DNA of 64,000 bases. It comes from CAZGEA01 sp964524515 (lineage in GTDB: Bacteria; Patescibacteriota; Microgenomatia; UBA8517). The stretch is taken from the NCBI GenBank assembly GCA_964524515.1, contig CAZGEA010000002.1, positions 124,001 through 188,000 of the forward strand. The letters are read 5' to 3'. The stretch's first letter is position 1. Each line of letters opens with the position of its first letter. A program made the translations under genes and the position numbers. Below the pieces are notes generated by a model that was not told the DNA's origin, did not search any database, and saw only the letters and a list, made by a program, of their open reading frames with translations. Below are positions 44,017 to 53,638 of this stretch, in pieces.

Positions 44017-44546
44017 AACTCCACTTCCTCCCAATCATCGGATCCATTAAATTTATAAAGTGTAGCTTTTTGTTCTAATATATGATCAACAAAAAGAATT
44101 CCGTTTAAGTGATCAACTTCATGTTGCACAATATGTGCATAAAAACCCTTAAATTCCTCAGTTTTTTCTTGATTATTAATATCCATATATTTTATCGTTA
44201 CAGTTTTTGCTCGCTTGATTGGTCCGTAATAATGGGGAAGTGACAAACATCCCTCTAGTACTTCATCTTTATTTTTATCTTTTATTGTTTTATCAGAAAT
44301 TTTTCCAAGACTCACAATTTCAGGATTAATAATAACTCTATGAATATCTTTATAATCCATCAAAAATATTGCTAAACTTTTGCCAATTTGTGGAGCAGCC
44401 AAACCAACACCTTCTGGGTCATTCTGTGACTTCAAAGTTTCCTCCATATCAGCAATAAGCATCAAAATTTTTTTATCCACTTTGTCAATTTTGCGAGCAA
44501 CAGCTCTCAAAACTGGATTTTTAACATCAACAACTTTTCTAATCAT
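44013..44546 (-). CDS. def: Peptide deformylase
   Basis: Encodes 177 residues with the three motifs 'GVGLAAPQIG', 'EGCLSLP' and 'QHEVDHLNG' (metal-binding Cys and two His, catalytic Glu). It removes the N-formyl group from nascent proteins. First gene of def-fmt. A minus-strand TATAAT (44553-44558) ends 6 nt before the ATG. Confidence 0.96.
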   Translation of the reverse strand: MIRKVVDVKNPVLRAVARKIDKVDKKILMLIADMEETLKSQNDPEGVGLAAPQIGKSLAIFLMDYKDIHRVIINPEIVSLGKISDKTIKDKNKDEVLEGCLSLPHYYGPIKRAKTVTIKYMDINNQEKTEEFKGFYAHIVQHEVDHLNGILFVDHILEQKATLYKFNGSDDWEEVEL

Positions 44547-44564
44547 ATGGCAATTATATCATTA

Positions 44565-46643
44565 TTACGGGCTTTTTGGTAAGGATTCAAGTTCGTTTTT
44601 AATAAATTCATCCTTTGTCGTAATATATTTTAAAATATATTCATATTGTTCTTTTGCTTTATTGTATTTTTTTGTTTGCTTATAAATAAGTGCTGCCGCA
44701 ACTCTTGCATCTTTATAATCCGGTTTCATCAAAATTGCTTTCTCAAAATATTCAATTGCCTGATCTGTTTGAGATAATCGAGATGATAAAAGTCCTAATT
44801 GAAATGGAATCTTTGGATCAGTTGGAGCAAGGATTCTAATGGAGTTTAAAGTTGCCATTGCATAAGGTATGTAATCTTTATTTTGAGACGCCAGTCTAAT
44901 ATATGTGTTTGAAAGATTTCTTTTAAAGTTTATATTTCGAGGTGATATGTTTGTTGCCTCTTGAGCATTTGCTATCGCTTCATTCGCAAAATATGCAGAT
45001 TTTGTTGAATCATTTTGATCGAAATAGTATTCAGAAACATCCGTAAAACTTTCAGATAATTCGGAATAATAGATTCCTTCTTTTGGCACAAGCTTAATTG
45101 ATTGGTCAAAATTATCAATTGCCTCTGAAGCTCTTCCTTGTCTCGCATAACTTCTTGCCCTCGTAAAAAAATAGTCGGCTTTATATAAATTTATAACTTG
45201 AAACATTAAATAGATGGCTATTAAAAAGGAAACAAAAATTTCAATTTTAGATAAATTTGAAATTTCACCAAAAAACAAATCTCTAATTTTTTCTTTAGAA
45301 TCGTTTCTAACAACAAAATAAATTGCAGGATATAGAAAAGTTAAGATACCAACAACAGTTACTGAAAAGCCAAAAAAATTAGTTACCAAAATTGATATAA
45401 AACCTGCTAACAATGCAAATTTTGTTAGTAAATCTTCATCTTCAATTTTTATTTTAGATTTATTCCTTTCAAAATTTATAGTATTTTTTGCATAAATAAA
45501 TGCAAATAATACAAAAGAACCTAGTCCGAATATTCCACTATTTGCAGCATAATTTAAATATTCGTTGTGAGCTTTATTATATAAATAGTCCCACTCGGAA
45601 GTATTGTTGTGTTCAAGTGGTCTATATAAATAGTATGAATATGCAAATGTTTCAGGTCCTGTTCCAATTAAAAAATTATGAGTAAAAATATCATATGCAC
45701 CGCGCCATACAATTTTTCTAATTTCAGATGATTCTGTTCCACCACGTTCCAAAACAGGAAGTGTAAGTTGTGACTCATCTTTTTCTACCCTCGAAGAAAA
45801 ATTAATATCAAAAAAACCTTTATTCCAGGGAGTACCAAATGCTAAAGATAATGTAATAACTGTAAATGTAATAAATAAAAAATTAGATAAATTATTTAAG
45901 TATTTTTTTGTATAAAAACTATTAATAAAAATTAAACCCCAATAAACAAAAATACTTGCAAAAAATCCTAAAAAACCAGATCTGGATTTAGTAAAAATTA
46001 ATGTTAAGTAAAAAACTCCAAAAACAACTAACCATATTATTTTTTTTCTTGTTATTTTAGTCCAAATAATAGGAATAACAGCTACAATAAGTGCAGCTAG
46101 CCAATTTGGTTGTCCAATAGTGGCAAAGACTCTATTTTGTACATCTTGTACCCAGCAGGAGACATCAAATTGTTTTGTGATCAAATAGCAGCTTGGTGAT
46201 TTTCCAAAATGTTCACTAACTCCCCACAAACAAACAATCAAAACGCTGCTAATTAAAAACGACAAAGAAATTTTTGCAGTTTTTTTGTCCATCAAACTGA
46301 CAAATGCCCAATATAGAAAAACCATACAAATAGTTGATAAAAGTCCACCATAAAATCTTCCATAATATCCAAAAATTGATGTATGCTGATCAATTGAGAA
46401 AAAAGTAGAAATTATTTGAGAAAGTAAAAACAAAATAAGTGGAATATCTAAAACTGTTTTCGTAAATATTATTTTTTTGTTAACAATTGACAAAAGAAAC
46501 CAAAAAAAACAAATCAAAATTGTTACTAAATAAATAAATATTAATTTATTAAATTCAAACAACTCTGATGTTTTTGGGAAAAAAATTAGAGGGGTTAAAA
46601 AAAACAAAATTGAAAAAAGAGTTGATATAATTTTTTTAATCAC
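44565..46643 (-). CDS. O-antigen ligase (Wzy/WaaL-like) membrane protein with TPR tail
   Basis: Encodes 692 residues: about twelve spans in the first 470, including the large loop typical of Wzy_C ligases ('IWRGAYDIFTHNFLIGTGPETFAYSY', 'HNEYLNYAANSGIFGLG'), then TPR repeats (about 490-680; 'QGRASEAIDNFDQSIKLVPKEG', 'DQAIEYFEKAILMKPDYKDA'). It may transfer glycans to a surface carrier, possibly protein. The start codon is GTG, with TACAAT ending 7 nt upstream. Confidence 0.88.
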   Translation of the reverse strand: MIKKIISTLFSILFFLTPLIFFPKTSELFEFNKLIFIYLVTILICFFWFLLSIVNKKIIFTKTVLDIPLILFLLSQIISTFFSIDQHTSIFGYYGRFYGGLLSTICMVFLYWAFVSLMDKKTAKISLSFLISSVLIVCLWGVSEHFGKSPSCYLITKQFDVSCWVQDVQNRVFATIGQPNWLAALIVAVIPIIWTKITRKKIIWLVVFGVFYLTLIFTKSRSGFLGFFASIFVYWGLIFINSFYTKKYLNNLSNFLFITFTVITLSLAFGTPWNKGFFDINFSSRVEKDESQLTLPVLERGGTESSEIRKIVWRGAYDIFTHNFLIGTGPETFAYSYYLYRPLEHNNTSEWDYLYNKAHNEYLNYAANSGIFGLGSFVLFAFIYAKNTINFERNKSKIKIEDEDLLTKFALLAGFISILVTNFFGFSVTVVGILTFLYPAIYFVVRNDSKEKIRDLFFGEISNLSKIEIFVSFLIAIYLMFQVINLYKADYFFTRARSYARQGRASEAIDNFDQSIKLVPKEGIYYSELSESFTDVSEYYFDQNDSTKSAYFANEAIANAQEATNISPRNINFKRNLSNTYIRLASQNKDYIPYAMATLNSIRILAPTDPKIPFQLGLLSSRLSQTDQAIEYFEKAILMKPDYKDARVAAALIYKQTKKYNKAKEQYEYILKYITTKDEFIKNELESLPKSP

Positions 46644-46755
46644 GTTATTTATTGTATTCTATTGTAATTGATACGCATTTGGTAGCTTTAGCTATTCTTT
46701 TTAAACACTCAAAAAGTTATACTCACTTTGAACATGATTAACATTATTCATTAAC

Positions 46756-47817
46756 ATGATAAACATTATAAATAATATTTTAGGATATTTCTCGTATGAT
46801 ATTGGAATTGATTTAGGAACAGCCAATACATTGGTATATGTTGAAGGAAAGGGAATCGCAATAAGGGAACCTTCAGTGGTTGCTCGAAACAAAAAAACAA
46901 AAGAAATATTAGCAATAGGGGGAAGTGCAAAAAAAATGCTTGGTCGCGCCCCATCAACGATAGAAATAATAAGGCCGCTAAGAGATGGTGTCATCGCAGA
47001 TTTCGATGGAGCATTTGCAATGCTTGATTACTATATTAAATCAGTTCACGAAAGTGGTGGCTTGATTCCAAAAATTCCAAGACCAAAAGTTGTAATTGGA
47101 ATTCCTTCAGGTGTTACGGAAGTTGAGCGCCGTGCAGTGGCACAAGCTGCAATTGCATCTGGTGCAAGAGTGGTTCATTTAATTGAAGAGCCAATGGCAG
47201 CAGCTCTCGGTGCTGGTTTAAAAATTGAGGATGCAACTGGTAAATTTATAGTCGACATTGGTGGCGGAACAACCGAAATTGCTGCAGTTTCCATGGGAGG
47301 AAGTGTAGTTAGTAAATCAATTAAAACCGCAGGTGATGAAATAGATGAGGCAATAGTAAACTACGCAAAATTAAAATACTCACTATTGATTGGTTTAATT
47401 ACGGCAGAAAACGTAAAAATAAATTTGGGTTCTGCAATGGATTCAAAAGAAGAAAAAGAAAAAACCTTAAAAGTAAAAGGAAGAGATCTGGAAACTGGTC
47501 TTCCAAAAGCAATTAAATTCTCCACTACTGAGGTGCGTGATGCGATTGCTCCAGTTGTCAAAATAATTGTTCAAAGTATTAAAGATACAATCGAAAAATG
47601 TCCTCCAGAATTGGTTTCAGATATTATGGATGAAGGAATAATGTTAGCTGGTGGTGGGTCTCTTTTAAAAGGAATCGATAAACTAATCGAAAAAGAAACC
47701 GAAATGAAAGTTTTTATAAACGATGACCCATTAACTTGTGTGGTCCGGGGTTGTGGAGTATTGCTAAGTAACCCAAACTTACTTAAAAAAATAAAAGTAA
47801 CATCAGGTTATAAATGA
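46756..47817 (+). CDS. mreB: Rod-shape determining protein MreB
   Basis: Encodes 353 residues: 'GIDLGTANTLVYVEGKGI' (phosphate 1), 'DIGGGTTEIAAVSMGG' (phosphate 2) and 'GIMLAGGGSLLKGIDKLI' (adenosine). An actin-like filament that guides wall synthesis. It overlaps the PBP2 gene by ATGA, without the usual mreC and mreD between. Confidence 0.97.
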   Translation: MINIINNILGYFSYDIGIDLGTANTLVYVEGKGIAIREPSVVARNKKTKEILAIGGSAKKMLGRAPSTIEIIRPLRDGVIADFDGAFAMLDYYIKSVHESGGLIPKIPRPKVVIGIPSGVTEVERRAVAQAAIASGARVVHLIEEPMAAALGAGLKIEDATGKFIVDIGGGTTEIAAVSMGGSVVSKSIKTAGDEIDEAIVNYAKLKYSLLIGLITAENVKINLGSAMDSKEEKEKTLKVKGRDLETGLPKAIKFSTTEVRDAIAPVVKIIVQSIKDTIEKCPPELVSDIMDEGIMLAGGGSLLKGIDKLIEKETEMKVFINDDPLTCVVRGCGVLLSNPNLLKKIKVTSGYK

Positions 47818-49394
47818 CCAAATTAGGATTATTTCTACGAATCATATTAGTAATTTCATTCGCTACTTTAGTAGCTCGTCTTGCTGAATTACAAATTGTA
47901 AAAGGTGAGTATTTTAAAAATTTATCTGATGGAAACAGAGTTCGCTACATTTCAACTTCAGCTCCCAGAGGTAATATTTTAGCCCGCGATGGAACTATTA
48001 TTGCAGGTAATGTTGAAATCAAAAAAAGAATAAAATTTGATCCAAATTTGGGTTACACAAAATCGCCGCTAAATTCTGATGATGAAAAAAATAAAATAAG
48101 TTTTGATGAGATTCTTTCGGAATGGTCAAGAAGTTATCCATTTGGTGCTGACGCCGCGCCAATCATAGGCTATGTAAATGAAGCAGGTGTTGATGAAGTT
48201 GGAAAAGTTGACCCAAATTGTCTAGGTAAAAATGCAAAAAAATTAGGATCAAATTTAGGAAAAACAGGACTTGAATATCAATACGACTGCCCACTTCGCG
48301 GAATTGATGGAGAAGAATTAATTGAAGTTGATTCAATGGGTAAAATGGTCAGAATCTTGGGGTCTAAAAATCCAATTAAAGGAACTGATATTAAAACAAC
48401 AATAGATATTAATCTTCAAAAGGCAGTTGCCAAAGCAATGAAGGGATATAAAGGTGCAGTTGTAGTTCAATCTCCACGAGGTGAAATTTTATCAATTTTT
48501 TCGTCGCCTTCTTTTGATCCTTACAATCCCGCACACTCAATTGTTGATGAAAATTTGCCCCTTTTTAATCGTGCAATAAGTGGAAATTATCATCCTGGGT
48601 CACCATTTAAAATCGTAACAGCGATTGCAGCACTTGAAGATCAAAAAATAAATACTGATTATAAATATGATGATGTTGGCTACATTAAAGTAAATGAATA
48701 TGAATATAACAATTGGTATTTTTCAGAGTATGGTGGAAAAGAAGGTGAAATAGGCTTAATTAAGGGACTTGCTAGATCAACCGATACACTTTTCTATAAA
48801 CTGGGTGAGTTTTTGGGGCCAGATAGATTATCTTTTTGGGCAAGAAATTTTGGATACGGAGCAAAAACTGGAATTGATTTACCAGGAGAGTCTGAAAGTT
48901 TAGTTCCAGATAGCCAGTGGAAATTAAAAACAAAAGGTGAAAATTGGTATTTGGGAAATTCATATCATTTTGCAATTGGTCAAGGTGATTTAACTGCAAC
49001 TCCATTGCAAGTCAATTCTATGATGGCAACAATTGCAGCAGCTGGTGAAAAATGTACACCACATATAAATAGTGATATCCAAGAAAAATGTACAAAAATG
49101 TCAATTGGAGATGAATCAAGAAACGAAGTTCTTCAGGGATTAATTGCAGCATGTAAAAAAGGCGGTACTGGTGTGCCATTTTTTGAATATCCAATTCCAG
49201 TTGCATGTAAAACAGGAACTGCAGAAACAGGTGGAGAAAGCGAACCACATGCATGGTTTACAATATTCGCTCCAGTTGAGTCTCCTCAAATTGTGTTAAC
49301 TGTTTTGGTTGAAAAAGGGGGAGAAGGATCAAAAGTTGCGGCTCCAATTGCCAAAAAAATTCTTGATAGTTATTTTGTAAAAGTAAATCCATGA
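47814..49394 (+). CDS. mrdA: Penicillin-binding protein 2-type transpeptidase
   Basis: Encodes 526 residues. N-terminal span (about 6-24), dimerisation domain ('SAPRGNILARDGTIIA'), then a transpeptidase domain with 'GSPFK' as the active-site SxxK, 'STD' in the SxN place and 'KTGTAETGG' as KTG box. It cross-links peptidoglycan during elongation. It lies between mreB and dprA with 4-nt overlaps on both sides. Confidence 0.93.
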   Translation: MTKLGLFLRIILVISFATLVARLAELQIVKGEYFKNLSDGNRVRYISTSAPRGNILARDGTIIAGNVEIKKRIKFDPNLGYTKSPLNSDDEKNKISFDEILSEWSRSYPFGADAAPIIGYVNEAGVDEVGKVDPNCLGKNAKKLGSNLGKTGLEYQYDCPLRGIDGEELIEVDSMGKMVRILGSKNPIKGTDIKTTIDINLQKAVAKAMKGYKGAVVVQSPRGEILSIFSSPSFDPYNPAHSIVDENLPLFNRAISGNYHPGSPFKIVTAIAALEDQKINTDYKYDDVGYIKVNEYEYNNWYFSEYGGKEGEIGLIKGLARSTDTLFYKLGEFLGPDRLSFWARNFGYGAKTGIDLPGESESLVPDSQWKLKTKGENWYLGNSYHFAIGQGDLTATPLQVNSMMATIAAAGEKCTPHINSDIQEKCTKMSIGDESRNEVLQGLIAACKKGGTGVPFFEYPIPVACKTGTAETGGESEPHAWFTIFAPVESPQIVLTVLVEKGGEGSKVAAPIAKKILDSYFVKVNP

Positions 49395-49972
49395 AATTAA
49401 AAATTTTAGGGAGTATTTTAGAAAAAGATAAAAAAGCTGTTGCGATTGTGGGATCTCGTCAAATGAGTGAATATGGAAAAAAACAGGCATACTATTTTTC
49501 GTCTGTTTTAGCTAAAAATGGTATAACAATAGTATCTGGATTGGCCCGTGGAATCGACACTATTGCACATACTGCAGCACTTGATGCTGGAGGCAGAACA
49601 ATTGCAGTCTTGGGAAGTGGTATTGATATAATCTATCCTCCAGAAAATTTTGATTTAGTTCAAAAAATAGCAAAAAACGGAGCTGTTGTTTCTCAGTTTC
49701 CAAACGGCACACCTCCACTCGGGAAAAATTTCTTAATCAGAAACAAATTAATTGTTGAATTATCTTTAGCAGTTGTTGTAATTGAAGGAAAAAGGCGAAG
49801 TGGAACAATTTCAACTGCTAATTATGCAGCAAACATTGGCCGTGAAGTCTTTGCGATTCCTGGGCAAATTGATTCAGAACTCTCACAAGCACCACTGTTT
49901 TTAATTGAAAATGGAGCCCAAATTGCCCATTCTCCAGAAACAATTATTGATTATATAAACTCACTTTTTTGA
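49391..49972 (+). CDS. dprA: DprA/Smf-type DNA processing protein, minimal form
   Basis: Encodes 193 residues covering only the Rossmann-like domain: 'AIVGSRQMSEYGKKQAYYF', 'TIVSGLARGIDTIAHTAAL', 'TIAVLGSGIDIIYPPEN' and 'EGKRRSGTISTANYA'. The usual N-terminal SAM-like and C-terminal winged domains are missing. It loads RecA on incoming single-stranded DNA. Overlaps the PBP2 gene by 4 nt. Confidence 0.93.
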   Translation: MKLKILGSILEKDKKAVAIVGSRQMSEYGKKQAYYFSSVLAKNGITIVSGLARGIDTIAHTAALDAGGRTIAVLGSGIDIIYPPENFDLVQKIAKNGAVVSQFPNGTPPLGKNFLIRNKLIVELSLAVVVIEGKRRSGTISTANYAANIGREVFAIPGQIDSELSQAPLFLIENGAQIAHSPETIIDYINSLF

Positions 49973-50029
49973 CAGTTGTGATAAACTTTCGCTTTGACCT
50001 AATCAAAAAAGGATGTCAAGATAAACACT

Positions 50030-51991
50030 ATGGATTTAATAATTGTCGAATCTCCCACCAAAGCAAAAACTTTATCAAAATTCCTAAAAGGGGATTATGA
50101 GGTAGAGGCAACTGTCGGTCACTTAAAAGATTTACCTAAATCAAAATTAAGTGTTGATGTTGATCATGATTTTGCTCCGCTTTACGAAGTGGTTCCTAAA
50201 AAAGAAAAAAATATTAAAGTTTTACTTAGCGCTGCCAAGAGAGCAAAAAATATATATATTGCTTCAGATCCTGATCGAGAAGGAGAGGCAATTGCCGCTC
50301 ACGCAAAAGAAATCATTGAAGAAAAATTAAAAGACAAAAAAACTCCAATTAAAAGAATTAGTTTCCATGAAATCACGCAATCAGCAGTTGAAGAAGCAAT
50401 TGCAGACCCTCACGAAATTGATGTGAATTTAGTTGATGCACAAACTGCCCGTCGTGTGCTTGATAGATTAGTAGGTTATAGCCTCTCACCACTTTTGTGG
50501 AGAAAAGTTCGCCGTGGCTTGTCTGCAGGGCGAGTGCAATCAGTTGCAGTGAGGTTAATTGCCGAGCGAGAAAAACAAATTGAAGACTTTAAGCCCGTTG
50601 AATATTGGGAAATATATGTTGATCTTCAAAATGGAGAAAAATTCGCAGTGGTTCTATCTAAAATTAATGGAAAAAAGGCTGAATTAGGTAATGGTGTTGA
50701 TTCCGAAAAAATAGTTAAGGATTTGGAAATCTCAAAATACAAAATCCTAGGCATCAAAAGAAGAGAAGTTAAAAATCATGCATACCCTCCATTTATAACT
50801 TCAACGATGACTCAATCAGGTTCACGAATTTTGGGTTGGTCATCAAAACGTACCATGCAAATGGCACAATCATTATATGAGCAAGGGTTAATTACATATC
50901 ATAGGACCGATTCAACAAACATCGCAAAAGTAGCAGTTGATTCAGCAAGAAATTATATAAAAAAGCAATTTGGAGAAAACTATATTCCACAGGTTCCAAA
51001 TAGTTACAAAATTAAATCAAAAAATGCACAAGAAGCTCACGAGGCAATAAGGCCAACAAATATTGATACGAATGAAATTGATGACCCAGCTGCTCAAAAA
51101 CTTTACAACTTAATTTGGAGAAGATTTTTAGCATCTCAAATGAGTCCATCAGTGTACGATGAAACTTCCATAGAAGTTGAGGCAAATCCTGGAAATTCAA
51201 ATTTATATTCACTTAGAACTGGGGGAAGGATAATAAAATTTGATGGATTCAGGCGCGTATATGGTGGAGTTTCAGATGATGAACAAAAATTGCCAGTTTT
51301 AGAAATTAATCAGGAATTAAAATTTTTGAGTGTTGATCCGCAACAAAAATTTACAGAGCCACCTCCAAGATATAACGAAGCTTCACTTGTTAAAACTCTG
51401 GAAAAATTAGGAATTGGAAGGCCATCAACATATGCATCCATTATTTCCACAATTCAGGCAAGAAGTTATGTTGAAAAGACAGATGGGAAGTTTTTTGCAA
51501 CGACTGTTGGAATTGCTGTTAATGAATTTTTAACAAAAAACTTCGATAATATCGTTGATTATCAATTCACAGCAGGAATGGAAGATAATTTGGATAAAAT
51601 TGCAAAAGGGGAAACCAAATGGGTTCCAGTAATTAGAGATTTTTGGGATCCGTTTACAATTAAAGTCAAAGATGTGGGGGATAACGCAGAAAGAGTTAAA
51701 ATTTCTGTTGAAAAAATAGGTGAAAAATGTCCAGACTGCAAAGAAGGAGATTTGGTAATTAGGGTGGGCAGGTTTGGTAAATTTATCTCATGTTCCAGGT
51801 TCCCAGATTGTAAACACACTGCAAAATTTCAAGATAAAGTGGGAATGAAATGTCCCACATGTGAAGTAGGGGATGTAATTTTAAAAAGAACAAAAAAGGG
51901 TAGAAAATTTTTCGGCTGCAGCAGATATCCAGATTGTGATTTTGTAAGTTGGAAAAAGCCAGGAACCGAGTCTCCCGAAGAAAACGAGTAA
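50030..51991 (+). CDS. topA: DNA topoisomerase I
   Basis: Encodes 653 residues: TOPRIM 'LIIVESPTKAKTLSKFL' and 'SDPDREGEAIAAH', active Tyr in 'QGLITYHRTDST', and two C-terminal zinc ribbons ('CPDCKEGDLVIRVGRFGKF', 'CPTCEVGDVILKRTKKG'). Relaxes negative supercoils. Confidence 0.97.
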   Translation: MDLIIVESPTKAKTLSKFLKGDYEVEATVGHLKDLPKSKLSVDVDHDFAPLYEVVPKKEKNIKVLLSAAKRAKNIYIASDPDREGEAIAAHAKEIIEEKLKDKKTPIKRISFHEITQSAVEEAIADPHEIDVNLVDAQTARRVLDRLVGYSLSPLLWRKVRRGLSAGRVQSVAVRLIAEREKQIEDFKPVEYWEIYVDLQNGEKFAVVLSKINGKKAELGNGVDSEKIVKDLEISKYKILGIKRREVKNHAYPPFITSTMTQSGSRILGWSSKRTMQMAQSLYEQGLITYHRTDSTNIAKVAVDSARNYIKKQFGENYIPQVPNSYKIKSKNAQEAHEAIRPTNIDTNEIDDPAAQKLYNLIWRRFLASQMSPSVYDETSIEVEANPGNSNLYSLRTGGRIIKFDGFRRVYGGVSDDEQKLPVLEINQELKFLSVDPQQKFTEPPPRYNEASLVKTLEKLGIGRPSTYASIISTIQARSYVEKTDGKFFATTVGIAVNEFLTKNFDNIVDYQFTAGMEDNLDKIAKGETKWVPVIRDFWDPFTIKVKDVGDNAERVKISVEKIGEKCPDCKEGDLVIRVGRFGKFISCSRFPDCKHTAKFQDKVGMKCPTCEVGDVILKRTKKGRKFFGCSRYPDCDFVSWKKPGTESPEENE

Positions 51992-52069
51992 ATATTCTGT
52001 TACAATAATCTTCAAAGTAACTATTTCAGTTGCTCTTTACATTATCCAAAAAAGATATAGGAGTAAGAA

Positions 52070-52804
52070 ATGCCAGATACATGGATGGATAGATATATTC
52101 AAATTTCCACAGATTTCAAAAAATCTGGGAAAAATCCTGATGAATTTGCAGATACTTTAGGGATTAAAAGGGATCATCTAATAAGAATTATTTCAGTTTC
52201 CTCTTTCCCTCCTGACTTAAGGCAAGAAATTGTGAGAAAGGGTTGGTATGGTACTTCTGTAATGCTTCTTTTGAGATTTGCAGTTAAAAAAGGAAGAAAA
52301 AAAACTAGAGATTTTTCTGAAATCGAGAGAATTGTCCAAGAAGTTGCGCCTCAAGGTAAAACTAATCTAAGAAAACTTTTGGATGAACGCTATCGCGAAT
52401 TTAAGCTCAAGCTAGCTCTCGAAGAAGTTCAAGAAATTCTCAGAGAAAGTGGGGTTTCTCCAAAAGAACTATTTGGATCTGACGGATCTGCCGAAATCTT
52501 GAATGATGCAGTTGAAGAAAGACTAAGCGCGATCATAATTGAACTTGATAAAAAGGAAAGGGAAATTGGAAGACTGCAAAATGATCTAAGGCAAAAACAA
52601 ACTGCAACAATACTGCAACAACTTGCAACTTTGCGAAAAAACACAGGGCAATTTGCAGAATTGTGTTATGCAATTTCTGAGAATAGACACTTAATGACTC
52701 CTGATCAGGCTCTTGAATTCCAAGAAAGCATTTCTTATTTCAGCATCACAGTTAAAAGAGTATTAATGCTCTTCCAGGGTGAAGTTGAAATTTCCATCGG
52801 TTAA
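52070..52804 (+). CDS. ParB/KorB-like helix-turn-helix protein with coiled coil
   Basis: Encodes 244 residues. Residues 20-75 ('EFADTLGIKRDHLIRIISVS', then 'PPDLRQEIVRKGWYG') resemble the HTH of ParB-type proteins. The C-terminal half is helical coiled coil ('ELDKKEREIGRLQNDLRQKQ'). The ParB nuclease domain is absent. AGGAG precedes the ATG. Paired with the gene that follows 19 nt later. Confidence 0.6.
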   Translation: MPDTWMDRYIQISTDFKKSGKNPDEFADTLGIKRDHLIRIISVSSFPPDLRQEIVRKGWYGTSVMLLLRFAVKKGRKKTRDFSEIERIVQEVAPQGKTNLRKLLDERYREFKLKLALEEVQEILRESGVSPKELFGSDGSAEILNDAVEERLSAIIIELDKKEREIGRLQNDLRQKQTATILQQLATLRKNTGQFAELCYAISENRHLMTPDQALEFQESISYFSITVKRVLMLFQGEVEISIG

Positions 52805-52823
52805 TAAGTCCAAGGAGAGAGTG

Positions 52824-53573
52824 ATGAAAAGCCGCACGCAACGATCTGTTTCCTATCCCGGTCTTCAAACAGAAGCAAATAAAGTTTTTGCTCCAAGTGG
52901 AAAAACACCAAGATTGGGGGTAACAGGAGCATATGCAGTTTTAAATGTTGGCACTTTAAAGCGAGTACCTAAGCAAGGAGCGACTGGATATGTAATGGAG
53001 CATGAAGCAATTGAGGTGCCCATAACACATGTCTATTTGGCTCTGCATTTAGGTTATAACATTGAACAAATGAATTTTGTGGCACAAGCAGCATCGAAAG
53101 GAATTGTTGCAAGTGAAATGACAAATAAAGTAATAAAAACTGGAAGTTGGCACTTGTTTAATCGACAAGTGATCACACCACTTCGGACAAAATATTCCAC
53201 ATATGGAATAGAAACTGTCCCAATGTGGTTTTATTCATGTCCTCGCTATGAACTAAAGGCAGGTAAAAATGGGAGCACTGAAATTCAATATAGTGAGGAG
53301 CATCCGCTTGTACTAATTCCTAAAAGTATTGAAAAAGCTGTAGTTAGATGGAAAATTGAATTAGAGTTGCAAAAGGAGTTGGCAATTCTAACATATTGGA
53401 TTGTTCTGAACAGGCTGATCCCTGCAAGAAGAATTACATCGCTTGATCAAGCTAGAGATGTTGTAAAGGAATGTAGCCATTTCTTGCCGAGTGGGCTTTT
53501 CAGTGATTATATTGAAGAATCAAGAAAAGCTCTTAATGAGGCAAAAGATAGGAGAACTCTATATCTAGAATAG
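52824..53573 (+). CDS. Hypothetical partner of the HTH protein
   Basis: About 249 residues from the ATG at 52824, chosen because AAGGAGAG lies just upstream. No domain is recognised ('GATGYVMEHEAIEVPITHVY', 'TVPMWFYSCPRYELKAGK'). It probably forms an operon with the preceding gene and ends at the shared terminator. Confidence 0.65.
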   Translation: MKSRTQRSVSYPGLQTEANKVFAPSGKTPRLGVTGAYAVLNVGTLKRVPKQGATGYVMEHEAIEVPITHVYLALHLGYNIEQMNFVAQAASKGIVASEMTNKVIKTGSWHLFNRQVITPLRTKYSTYGIETVPMWFYSCPRYELKAGKNGSTEIQYSEEHPLVLIPKSIEKAVVRWKIELELQKELAILTYWIVLNRLIPARRITSLDQARDVVKECSHFLPSGLFSDYIEESRKALNEAKDRRTLYLE

Positions 53574-53586
53574 TATAAAAAAAGTT

Positions 53587-53630
53587 AACGCCACTAAAAT
53601 TTGTGATTATTCACAAGCTCTAGTGGCGTT
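53587..53630. terminator. Bidirectional terminator
   Basis: AACGCCACTA (53587-53596) and TAGTGGCGTT (53621-53630) with inner TTGTGA/TCACAA pairing; T-runs on both strands. It serves the convergent genes ending at 53573 and 53639. Confidence 0.85.
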
Positions 53631-53638
53631 TTATTTAT

